From contig CAJTVI010000037.1 in assembly GCA_910579545.1 (NCBI GenBank), forward strand, positions 1-24,643: a DNA stretch of 24,643 nt. The letters are read 5' to 3'. Below are positions 1 to 7,169 of the stretch, piece after piece. Both the position numbers and the translations under genes were made by a program. The notes under the pieces were generated by a model. It saw only the letters and a list, made by a program, of their open reading frames with translations. It did no database searches and was not told where the DNA came from. The stretch comes from an uncultured Oscillospiraceae bacterium (GTDB lineage: Bacteria > Bacillota > Clostridia > Oscillospirales > Ruminococcaceae). Numbering within the stretch: position 1 is the stretch's first letter; each line of letters starts with the position of its first letter.

Positions 1-108
1 CCGCGGCCCGCAAAGGCCGGGGCGCGCGCAGGGGCAGCAGGCCCCAGCAAGGGCAGCGGGCCCGGGCCCGGGCCGCAAAGGCCGGGGCGCGCGGGCCCTG
101 CCGGCGGC
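1..108. other. GC-rich stretch with a 21-bp direct repeat, no gene seen
   Basis: This is the sequence downstream of the pdp stop codon, up to the window edge. The 21 bases at 8-28 recur at 73-93, a period of 65 bases. Between them is a run of alternating GGGCCC blocks at 58-74 that can fold on itself. I see no ribosome site or credible reading frame. It could be part of a transcription terminator or the start of a longer tandem repeat that continues outside the window. Confidence 0.5.
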
Positions 109-1431
109 CTAAAACCGCTCGACCCCCTCTGGGGTCACCCGCGCCAGCACCAGCGGGGGCAGGACGGGGGCCTTGTCGGCAAACTGGATGGCCGAGAGGA
201 ACATCTCTTTGGCCGGGGCAAACCGGGTCTCGTCCTCGGCGTAAAAGGTGGCCAGCGGCTCGCCCGCCTGCACCCGGTCGCCCGCCTTTTTGTGCATGAT
301 GATGCCGGCGGCAAAGTCGATGCTGTCTTCTTTTTTGAGCCGGCCCGCCCCCAGCAGCACGCTGGCGCTGCCGATCTTTTCGGTGTCGGTGGCGTACAAA
401 AATCCGCTTTGGGGGGCCGGTATCTCGCAGCTGTACTTAGCCTTGGCAAAGAGGGAGGGATCGTCCAGCACCCGGGTGTCGCCGCCCTGGGCCGCAAACA
501 TCTCCTTGAGCTTTGCAAAGGCCGCGCCGCTCTCCACCGCGTGCTCGGCCATGGCGCGGCACTGGGCAAGGCTGCCCTTGCCGGCCAGCAGCAGCATGTT
601 GGCGGCCAGCTGGTAGCACACCTCGGTAAGGTCGGCCGGGCCGGCCCCTTTGAGCACCGCGGCCGATTCGGCCACCTCGAGGCTGTTGCCGATGTTCTGG
701 CCCAGCGGGGTGTCCATATCGGTGATGAGGGCGGCCACCCTGCGGCCGTGGTGCTGGCCGATGGCCACCATGGCCTTGGCAAGCTGGATGGATTCGTCCA
801 GGGTTTTCATAAAAGCGCCGTTGCCGGTTTTGACGTCCAGCAGGATGCAGTCCGACCCGGCGGCCAGCTTTTTGCTCATGATCGAAGAGGCGATGAGCGG
901 TACGCAGCCCACCGTGGCGGTAACGTCCCGCAAAGCGTACATCTTTTTATCGGCCGGGGCAAGGTTGCCGCTCTGGCCAATAACGCTGACGCCGATGCGG
1001 TTGACCTGGGCAAAAAACTCCTCCCGCCCGATGCTGGTGCGGGTGCCGGGCACCGACTCCATCTTGTCCACCGTGCCGCCGGTATGGCCCAGGCCCCGGC
1101 CGCTCATCTTGGCGATGCGCACCCCGCAGGCCGCCACGATGGGGGTGATAACGAGGGTGGTTTTGTCGCCCACGCCGCCGGTGGAGTGCTTGTCCACCTT
1201 GACGCCCTCAATGGCCGAGAGGTCCACCATATCCCCCGAGCGGGCCATCACCTCGGTGAGTTCGGCGGTTTCGGCGTCAGTCATGCCGCGCAGGTAGATG
1301 GCCATGAGCAGGGCGCTCATCTGGTAGTCGGGAACTTCGCCCGCCACAAAGCCATTCACCGCGTATTCCAGTTCGGCGCGGCTCAAAACGCCGCCGTCCC
1401 GTTTTTTGGCGATAATATCGTACATGCGCAT
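109..1431 (-). CDS. pdp: Pyrimidine-nucleoside phosphorylase
   Basis: This cytosolic enzyme splits uridine, thymidine or deoxyuridine with phosphate into the free base and (deoxy)ribose-1-phosphate. The 440 residues match the usual family length of about 430-440. The phosphate-binding segment KHSTGGVGDKTTL is at 81-93 and the family signature SGRGLGHTGGTVDK at 110-123. The C-terminal 90 residues fit the PYNP_C domain. The start is the first ATG, 9 bases after AGGAGG (1441-1446), and gives the usual MRM-DII beginning; a second ATG two codons on is too far from that site to be preferred. It lies downstream of the FecR gene and the nucleoside transporter, so it probably consumes imported pyrimidine nucleosides. 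Thymidine phosphorylase (deoA) is the close alternative; Gram-positive relatives usually have the broader enzyme. Confidence 0.93.
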   Translation of the reverse strand: MRMYDIIAKKRDGGVLSRAELEYAVNGFVAGEVPDYQMSALLMAIYLRGMTDAETAELTEVMARSGDMVDLSAIEGVKVDKHSTGGVGDKTTLVITPIVAACGVRIAKMSGRGLGHTGGTVDKMESVPGTRTSIGREEFFAQVNRIGVSVIGQSGNLAPADKKMYALRDVTATVGCVPLIASSIMSKKLAAGSDCILLDVKTGNGAFMKTLDESIQLAKAMVAIGQHHGRRVAALITDMDTPLGQNIGNSLEVAESAAVLKGAGPADLTEVCYQLAANMLLLAGKGSLAQCRAMAEHAVESGAAFAKLKEMFAAQGGDTRVLDDPSLFAKAKYSCEIPAPQSGFLYATDTEKIGSASVLLGAGRLKKEDSIDFAAGIIMHKKAGDRVQAGEPLATFYAEDETRFAPAKEMFLSAIQFADKAPVLPPLVLARVTPEGVERF

Positions 1432-1492
1432 GGGGGTCTGCCTCCTTTATGGTTTTGGCGCAAAGGGATTTGTGCAGCCGTTTTGGCCTTGG

Positions 1493-1537
1493 AAAAACGC
1501 GCGCCGCCCGGCCCCTGAAAGGGCCGCCGGGCGGCGC
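1493..1537 (-). terminator. Rho-independent terminator after the FecR gene
   Basis: An 11-bp perfect stem (1501-1511 with 1527-1537) has a smaller inner stem in its loop. On the minus strand a run of five T follows it (1493-1497). It sits 8 bases beyond the FecR gene's stop and before pdp. It could separate the two genes or partly attenuate readthrough; I saw no clear promoter between it and pdp. Confidence 0.75.
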
Positions 1538-1545
1538 GGGGCAGG

Positions 1546-2775
1546 TTATACGTCCGGCCCCTGGGCCAGCTCGGCCATATTGTCGATGCCGGTGGTGTCG
1601 GTAACGTCGTACCAGATGATCTCCCCACGGCCGGGGTCGTCCAGGGTCGAGCCGCGTCCCATCCCAAAGTTGGGGTTTTGCTCCGAGCCGCCCGAACTGA
1701 GGGTATACCGCCACGGCGTGATCTCGCCGGGGTGGGTCTCGAAGTACTCCTCCTCATAGATGATCCCATACCGCTGCTCGGGCACAAAGAGGGCCATATT
1801 CCGGTGCACCTTGGGGTTGACCCCCTCCGGGATGGGCCCGTGGTCATGCAGTTCGCTCCACTGGACGGAATACTGGAGCACCTCCACAACATTAAAGCCG
1901 TCAACGCCCTCCTGCCGCAGCAGCAGCCCCGGCACGTCCTGATAGGAATCCAGCCAGATCACCGCGTAATTGTAAACGCCGCTGGGTACGATCGGGTCCA
2001 TATAGGCTTCTTCGTAGTTGTAGGCAAAGGCATCGGGATGGGCCACCGCCTCGCGGTAGGCCGCCGCGGCCGCCGCCATCGGGTCGTTGCTTGCCGGCTG
2101 GGAGCCGGCAACGGCGGGCGCCGACTCGGGCAGGTCGTCCAGCGAAAGGCCCTTATGATCCAGCTCGGGGGTCACAAAGCCGGGGATGCTGGTTTTGCCA
2201 AACGGCCCCACCGTGATGGTCGCACTCGTCTCGTTCAGCTGGGCCATCTCGCCCGCCGTGATGCTGGCGGTCTCGCCGAGTACGGCGCACTCCACCGTAC
2301 CCTCCAGCAGATAGACGTTCATCACGCCCGGCTCGGGGATCTCCACCCAGCCGCAGGTGCCCCGGATGCCCACCGTCATGCTGGAGGAGCGGATGGTCAT
2401 GCTCTCGTCCTCGGCCAGCGGCTCGGCAACGTCAAAGTAGAGCGAGCCGGACGCCACCTTGATGGTCAGGCTCTTGTCCTCCTTTTGGATGCTGGCCTCG
2501 CTCTGCTCGTCCAGCTTGACCAGCTTGACCGCATCCAGGTCGATCCAGGCAAAGCTCTCGGCCCGGGTGTCCACCGCATAGCCGCTGTAAAGGCCCATCT
2601 CCTTTTGGGCGTCCAGGGTTTTGCCGTCGGCGTCCTCAACCCCCACCGTGCCCACCAGTGAGCGCAGGTGCATCGTGGCGGCGCTGGCCCCGCCGCCCGA
2701 GCCGCAGCCGGCAAGCAGCAGCGCCGCCGCCAGCAGCACCGCTGCAAGACGGCAGGCAAACAAACGTGTTTTCAT
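1546..2775 (-). CDS. FecR-domain lipoprotein with uncharacterised C-terminal half
   Basis: The protein begins with a lipoprotein signal: a hydrophobic segment at about 8-22, then lipobox LAGC with the acylated cysteine at 24. It is therefore expected outside the membrane, lipid-anchored. Residues about 38-185 look like a FecR domain: a strand-rich region with the recurring pattern of an early V-G-x-V, a middle IRGT (137-140) and LLEGTVEC (156-163). In canonical FecR this fold takes part in iron-signal transduction through an anti-sigma factor, but many Gram-positive FecR proteins have no known partner and none is encoded here. A linker rich in alanine and serine (about 210-235) leads to a C-terminal region of about 170 residues, rich in tyrosine, tryptophan and acidic residues, that I do not recognise. 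The ATG start follows AAGGA by about 8 bases. Its position between the transporter and pdp is suggestive but does not show a role in nucleoside use. Confidence 0.75.
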   Translation of the reverse strand: MKTRLFACRLAAVLLAAALLLAGCGSGGGASAATMHLRSLVGTVGVEDADGKTLDAQKEMGLYSGYAVDTRAESFAWIDLDAVKLVKLDEQSEASIQKEDKSLTIKVASGSLYFDVAEPLAEDESMTIRSSSMTVGIRGTCGWVEIPEPGVMNVYLLEGTVECAVLGETASITAGEMAQLNETSATITVGPFGKTSIPGFVTPELDHKGLSLDDLPESAPAVAGSQPASNDPMAAAAAAYREAVAHPDAFAYNYEEAYMDPIVPSGVYNYAVIWLDSYQDVPGLLLRQEGVDGFNVVEVLQYSVQWSELHDHGPIPEGVNPKVHRNMALFVPEQRYGIIYEEEYFETHPGEITPWRYTLSSGGSEQNPNFGMGRGSTLDDPGRGEIIWYDVTDTTGIDNMAELAQGPDV

Positions 2776-2876
2776 ACATGTTCCTTCTCTCTTTTTGCCC
2801 GGCCCTATGATACCCGGCCGGATTTTCTGGTTTTGCCCCGCATCCCCTCTTTACCCCGGGGCGTATCGATAGCAAA

Positions 2877-2900
2877 CCGGCGGGGGCCTTCCCCCGCCGG
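2877..2900 (-). terminator. Hairpin terminator after nupQ
   Basis: A 10-bp perfect GC stem with a four-base loop lies 8 bases past the nupQ stop. Only three T follow on the minus strand, so termination may be incomplete. It probably ends the nupOPQ transcript ahead of the FecR gene. Confidence 0.65.
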
Positions 2901-2908
2901 GTCGAGGC

Positions 2909-3940
2909 TCAGCGGCTGCCCTTGTCGTAAGGGATGCCCTCGGCCTTGGGCGCGCGGCTCTTTTTGCTGGTAAAGGCCAGCACCAAAAGGGTGATGATAT
3001 AGGGCAGCATGCGGTAGAGGTGGGCGCTGATGCCCAGCTCGGCCAGCATAAACACCCCGTCGCCGTTGATGTCGATGCTGGAATAGGCCGCCGCGATGCA
3101 CTTGCACAGCCCAAACAGCACCGCCGCCCCCGCAATGTTGAGCGGCTTCCAGTTGCCAAAGATCATCACGGCCAGCGCCAAAAAGCCGTAGCCGGCCACG
3201 TCGCCGTTGGCGGTGCAGTTGGCGGTGGTAAGGGCGTACACAAAGCCGCCCATGCCGGCCAGCGCCCCCGAGATGGTGGTGCCGGCGTACCGCATTTTGT
3301 AGACGTTGATGCCCAGCGAATCGGCCGCCTGGGGGTTTTCGCCGCAGGCGCGCAGCCGCAGGCCAAACCGGGTTTTATACAGCAGCACCGAGAGCACCAC
3401 AAACAGCAAAAGGCAGATGTAGGTGGCAAGGTAGACCCGATTTAAAAAGGTATCGAACAAAAAGCCGACCTCGGCGTTGCGGGCAAGGCCAAAGGTGGTT
3501 TTGCGCAGCATGAACCAGCTGGCGGCGTCCCCCTCGGCCATCTGCAGGGTGTTTTGGTTGGCCAAAATGCGCACCAAAAAGAGCACCAGGGCCGGGGCCA
3601 TGAGGTTGAGGGCGGTGCCGCCGATGGTCTGGTCGGCCTTGAGGTTGACCGACGCAAACGAGAGCAGCAGCGAAAACACGGCCCCTAGTACGGCGGCCAC
3701 CAGCATGGCCAGCAGCATAAAGCCCTGCAAAGCCAGCCAGTTGTTTGCCTCCTTGGCGGCCATAAACCCGCCGGACTGCTGCACCGTGCGGATAAAATAG
3801 ACCCCCACAAAGGCGCCGAAAATCATGATGCCCTCCAGCGCCAGGTTGATGATGCCGCTGCGCTCGGCAAACACGCCGGCCAGCGCCACGATCATGAGGG
3901 GCACGGCAAAGATCAGGGTCTGCTGGATCAAAAAGGTCAT
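2909..3940 (-). CDS. nupQ: Nucleoside ABC transporter permease (NupQ/YufQ-like)
   Basis: This is an integral membrane permease of 343 residues with about nine or ten hydrophobic segments, of the branched-chain-amino-acid/ribose-type permease family (BPD_transp_2). The stretch FAERSGIINLALEGIMIFGA (25-44) and the later RACGENPQAADSLGINVYKM are typical of YufQ/NupQ; the second lies in the cytoplasmic loop that contacts the ATPase. It should form the membrane channel with the permease encoded just upstream. Its ATG overlaps the nupP stop by four bases (ATGA) and a GGAGGTGAGG site lies upstream, so translation is coupled. Substrate assignment to nucleosides comes from the family and from the neighbouring deoD, cdd and pdp genes. 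Confidence 0.9.
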   Translation of the reverse strand: MTFLIQQTLIFAVPLMIVALAGVFAERSGIINLALEGIMIFGAFVGVYFIRTVQQSGGFMAAKEANNWLALQGFMLLAMLVAAVLGAVFSLLLSFASVNLKADQTIGGTALNLMAPALVLFLVRILANQNTLQMAEGDAASWFMLRKTTFGLARNAEVGFLFDTFLNRVYLATYICLLLFVVLSVLLYKTRFGLRLRACGENPQAADSLGINVYKMRYAGTTISGALAGMGGFVYALTTANCTANGDVAGYGFLALAVMIFGNWKPLNIAGAAVLFGLCKCIAAAYSSIDINGDGVFMLAELGISAHLYRMLPYIITLLVLAFTSKKSRAPKAEGIPYDKGSR

Positions 3941-5289
3941 GCGTCCTCACCTCCTTTGGGGGCTGCGGCAGCGTCCGCGGGCGGCGCGGGTGCGGCGTCC
4001 GCGGATGCCGCATCAAGGGTTTGGGCGGCGGGGCCGCCGCTTTGTGCCGCAGGGCCGGCCTGCGCCGGCTGGGGCTGCTCAGCGTGCTTTTTGCGGCCGC
4101 CCAGCCAAAGCTTGATGAGCAGCGAGAAGGCGCTGAGGTAAACGATGACCGAGATGATCACATCGGTGATAAACTCGTTGTAGGCGGTGAGGTTGGTCAT
4201 CTGCAAACCGATGATGTTGAGCATGGACATAAAGCAGCCGGTAAAGATGACCCCGATGGGGTTGTTGGCGGCCAGCAGGGCCACCGGGATGCCGTTGAAG
4301 CCGGCGGCCGGCAGGCTCTGGTAGGTGGACCAGAAGAACTCGGTGTTGCCGGCCAGGTAGTAAAGCGAGGCCGCCGCGCCCGAGAGCGAACCGGCGATGG
4401 CCATGGAAAGCACGATGTTGCGTTTATCGTTGATGCCGGCGTACCGGGCGGCGTGGCGGTTGCTGCCGCAGGCCTTGAGCTCGTAGCCGAGGGTGGTTTT
4501 GGTCATGAGCACATACACCCCGGCCGCCAGCAGGATGGCGATGAGGATGCCGCCGTTGACCTGCGAGCCGGGAAAGAGCTTGTCCAGCCCCAATTTTGCG
4601 GTCTGCACCCCCGCGCCGTCGGCGTAGGTCCAGCCGCCGTCCGCCATTACCTTGCCGTAGGCGGTTTTGTAGATGTAACCGGTTTTGGTGTTTTCCACCG
4701 TGTTGCAGAAGCTGCTGCCGTCAAACAGCCAGGTGACCAGATTGGCGGCGATCCAGTTGGTCATGATGCAGGCCAGCACCTCGTTGATGTTGAGGAAGGC
4801 CTTGACCAGGCCGGGGATGCAGCCCCAGAGCGCGCCGGCCAGCATGCCGCCCAAAAAGGCCAGCAGCCAGATGACGAGCTTGGGCAGCGAGCCGGCCGGG
4901 ATGGACAGGGCGATGACGAGGGTTGCGGCGGTGCCCATGAGGTACTGCCCCGGCGCGCCGATGTTGAACAGGCCGGTTTTGAAGGCCACCGACACCGAAA
5001 GCCCGGTGAGGATCAGCGGGGTGGCCCTGAAGAGCATATTGCCGATGCTGGCCGGGTTAAAGCCCCAGGTAAGCTGGCCGGCGGCGCTGCGCCCGGTGCT
5101 GAACAGCCCGCCAAAGATCAGGCGGATGCCCTCCCAGGCGCCGGACGCGCCCAGGGTGGCGGGGTTGCCCAGGCCCACCAGCAGCACCACGACGCTGCCC
5201 ACCCCAAGGCCGATGAGGATCGAGACGAGGGAGGCAAGCACGGTTTTTGCGCCGTCCTTTTGCAGCAAGCGGTTCCACTGTTCTTTCAT
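3937..5289 (-). CDS. nupP: Nucleoside ABC transporter permease (NupP/YufP-like)
   Basis: This is the second permease of the importer, of 450 residues against about 350 for common relatives. The N-terminal cytoplasmic part is followed by hydrophobic segments. The motif KTGLFNIGAPGQYLMGTAAT lies near residue 105 and the ATPase-contact loop ELKACGSNRHAARYAGIN near residue 275. Two features explain the extra length. One is a probably extracellular insert of about 60 residues around 190-250, with many glycines and aromatics. The other is a tail of about 55 residues made almost wholly of alanine, proline, glutamine and glycine. The tail is low complexity and probably disordered on the cytoplasmic side. 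The ATG overlaps the ATPase gene's stop (ATGA), so the three genes nupO-nupP-nupQ are chained by four-base overlaps. Confidence 0.9.
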   Translation of the reverse strand: MKEQWNRLLQKDGAKTVLASLVSILIGLGVGSVVVLLVGLGNPATLGASGAWEGIRLIFGGLFSTGRSAAGQLTWGFNPASIGNMLFRATPLILTGLSVSVAFKTGLFNIGAPGQYLMGTAATLVIALSIPAGSLPKLVIWLLAFLGGMLAGALWGCIPGLVKAFLNINEVLACIMTNWIAANLVTWLFDGSSFCNTVENTKTGYIYKTAYGKVMADGGWTYADGAGVQTAKLGLDKLFPGSQVNGGILIAILLAAGVYVLMTKTTLGYELKACGSNRHAARYAGINDKRNIVLSMAIAGSLSGAAASLYYLAGNTEFFWSTYQSLPAAGFNGIPVALLAANNPIGVIFTGCFMSMLNIIGLQMTNLTAYNEFITDVIISVIVYLSAFSLLIKLWLGGRKKHAEQPQPAQAGPAAQSGGPAAQTLDAASADAAPAPPADAAAAPKGGEDA

Positions 5290-6839
5290 GCCCCGTCACC
5301 CCCTTTTGCCGCGGCCGCGCCGCTGCGCCGCGCGCCTGCCATGTAAAGGCCCAGCTCCTGCACGGTGGTCTGGTCCGGCAGCAGCTCGCCCACGATCTCG
5401 CCCTCGTACATGACGAGGATGCGGTCCGACAGGCTCATGACCTCGTCCAGCTCCAGGCTGACCAGCAGCACCGCCTTGCCGGCGTCCCGCTCGGCCACCA
5501 GCTGGCTGTGGATGTACTCGATGGCCCCCACGTCCAGCCCGCGGGTGGGCTGCACCGCCACGATCAGGGGCTTGTTGCGGTCCACCTCCCGGGCGATGAT
5601 GGCCTTTTGCTGGTTGCCGCCGGACATGCTGCGGGCGACGGTGAGCGGGCCCTGGCCGCTGCGCACGTCGTACTGGTCGATGAGCTTTTCGGCGTAGGCG
5701 CGCACCGCGCCCTGGTCCACAAAGCCCATCTTTGCAAAGCGGGGCTCCTTATAGGTTTCCAGCACCATGTTCTGCTCGAGGGTAAAATCCAGCACGAGGC
5801 CGTGCTTGTGCCGGTCCTCGGGGATATGGCTGAGGTTTTCGCCCCGCTGGCGGATGGAGGCGTGGGAGATATCCCTGCCGCAGAGGGTGATGCTGCCGCC
5901 GCTCGATTTTTCAAGCCCGGTGAGCCCGTGGATGAACTCGGTCTGGCCGTTGCCGTCGATGCCGGCGATACAGACGATCTCGCCGGCCCGCACCTCGAGG
6001 CTTACCCCGCGCACCGCGTCCGTTTTATGGCCCTTGCGGGGCACGGTAAAGTCCTTGACGCTCAAAACCACCTCGCCGGGTTTGGCGGGGGTTTTGCTCA
6101 CCTCCAGCTGCACCGGGCGGCCCACCATCATGTTGGAGAGGGACTGCTTGTCGGTATCGGCGGTGTTGACCGTGCCGATGTACTTGCCCTTGCGCAGCAC
6201 GGTGACCCGGTCGGCCACCGCCATGATCTCGTTGAGCTTGTGCGAGATAAAGAGGATGCTCTTGCCCTCGCTGGCAAACTCCTTCATGGTGGCCATCAGC
6301 TCGTCGATCTCCTGGGGGGTGAGCACGGCGGTGGGCTCGTCAAAGATCAGGATTTCATTGTCGCGGTAGAGCATTTTTAAGATTTCCACCCGCTGCTGCA
6401 TGCCCACCGTGATGTCCTCTACCTTGGCGTCCAGGTCCACCTTGAGGCCGTACCGCTCGCTGAGGGCCTGCACCTTGGCGCGGGCTTCTTTTTTTTGCAA
6501 AAAGCCCATTTTGGTGGTTTCGGCCCCTAAGATGATGTTGTCCAGCACGGTAAACACGTCCACCAGCTTAAAGTGCTGGTGCACCATGCCGATGCCCAGG
6601 GCCGTGGCGTCGTTGGGGTTGTTGATCCGCACCAGCTCGCCGTTTTTGCGGATCTCGCCCTTTTCGGGCTGGTACAGGCCAAACAAAACGCTCATCAGGG
6701 TCGATTTGCCCGCGCCGTTTTCGCCCAAAAGGGCATGGATCTCGCCCCGGCGCAGCTGCAGGGTGATATCGTCGTTGGCAATAATGCCGGGGAACTCCTT
6801 GGTGATGTGCAGCATCTCGATGATATTTTCGCTTTGCAT
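5286..6839 (-). CDS. nupO: Nucleoside ABC transporter ATPase, two fused domains (NupO/YufO-like)
   Basis: This 517-residue protein carries two ATP-binding domains and powers nucleoside uptake at the cytoplasmic face. Domain 1 has Walker A GENGAGKST (39-47), signature TVGMQQRVEIL and Walker B ILIFDEPTAVL. Domain 2 has the altered Walker A GIDGNGQTE, signature SGGNQQK, and LIVAVQPTRGLDVG where Walker B is expected. That asymmetry is normal for the RbsA/YufO type, in which one site is degenerate. The start chosen is the ATG at 6839: AAAGGAGGTG lies about 12 bases upstream and the protein then begins MQSENIIEML, as in relatives. The reading frame stays open for 78 more codons, but that stretch runs through a promoter and is not family sequence. 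The tail ends in an alanine/glycine-rich segment. Confidence 0.93.
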   Translation of the reverse strand: MQSENIIEMLHITKEFPGIIANDDITLQLRRGEIHALLGENGAGKSTLMSVLFGLYQPEKGEIRKNGELVRINNPNDATALGIGMVHQHFKLVDVFTVLDNIILGAETTKMGFLQKKEARAKVQALSERYGLKVDLDAKVEDITVGMQQRVEILKMLYRDNEILIFDEPTAVLTPQEIDELMATMKEFASEGKSILFISHKLNEIMAVADRVTVLRKGKYIGTVNTADTDKQSLSNMMVGRPVQLEVSKTPAKPGEVVLSVKDFTVPRKGHKTDAVRGVSLEVRAGEIVCIAGIDGNGQTEFIHGLTGLEKSSGGSITLCGRDISHASIRQRGENLSHIPEDRHKHGLVLDFTLEQNMVLETYKEPRFAKMGFVDQGAVRAYAEKLIDQYDVRSGQGPLTVARSMSGGNQQKAIIAREVDRNKPLIVAVQPTRGLDVGAIEYIHSQLVAERDAGKAVLLVSLELDEVMSLSDRILVMYEGEIVGELLPDQTTVQELGLYMAGARRSGAAAAKGGDGA

Positions 6840-6906
6840 TGCCGTGTGCCCACCTCCTTTATAAAATCGTTTCGCCGCGTTTTTGGCGGTTTGTCTGCAT
6901 GGTTTT

Positions 6907-6935
6907 ATTATAAGGTACCAGGGGCGAAAACACAA
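6907..6935 (-). promoter_or_regulatory. Promoter of nupOPQ
   Basis: On the minus strand TTGTGT (6930-6935) and TATAAT (6907-6912) are separated by 17 bases, a good vegetative sigma-A type promoter. Transcription would begin near 6900, giving a leader of about 60 bases. This supports separate expression of nupOPQ from the binding-protein gene, which ends in its own terminator. Confidence 0.7.
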
Positions 6936-6990
6936 GAAATATCTTGGAAGCCAGTCCGGGGGCAAAGGGCCGATCCAGGGGGCCGGCCAC

Positions 6991-7075
6991 CATAAAATGC
7001 CCTGCATTTTATGGATGCGATGTTTCTGGATTTTTTGCCCTTGGCAAACTGTATGGCAAAAAATGCGAAACATCG
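6991..7075 (-). repeat. Two consecutive hairpins, one long, between nupN and nupO
   Basis: The first hairpin is a 10-bp perfect stem at 6991-7000 with 7004-7013 and a three-base loop. The second runs from 7018 to 7075: outer 9-bp stem (7018-7026 with 7067-7075), a small internal loop, then an inner 9-bp stem (7031-7039 with 7055-7063) around a 15-base loop. The region is AT-richer than its surroundings. No coding frame explains it. It lies downstream of the nupN terminator and upstream of the nupO promoter. Confidence 0.6.
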
Positions 7076-7120
7076 GACCTGGACCCCCAACATGGGGAAT
7101 GATACAAAAAAACGGTAAAA

Positions 7121-7152
7121 CAAGAAAAGCGGGGGGCCGAAAGGCCCCCCGC
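7121..7152 (-). terminator. Strong terminator after nupN
   Basis: A 10-bp perfect GC stem (7129-7138 with 7143-7152) closes on a GAAA loop, followed on the minus strand by TTTTCTTG. It begins 17 bases after the binding-protein stop. Ending transcription here lets the binding protein be made in excess over the membrane complex, a common arrangement in ABC importers. Confidence 0.9.
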
Positions 7153-7169
7153 CCGGAATGCGCGGATGC

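Noticed and set aside
292..1518. Long open plus-strand frame of 408 codons opposite pdp, and a similar one of 441 codons at 4021-5346 opposite nupP
   Set aside because: Both are antisense shadows of strongly identified genes in high-GC DNA. Their histidine-, glycine- and arginine-rich translations have no family features or ribosome sites.
2807..2812. TATCAT as -10 of a promoter for the FecR gene
   Set aside because: No acceptable -35 lies at 16-18 bases, and the match alone is too weak to report.
6840..7073. 78-codon N-terminal extension of the NupO ATPase
   Set aside because: The stretch contains the nupOPQ promoter and hairpin, its translation is unlike the family, and a strong ribosome site precedes the ATG at 6839.
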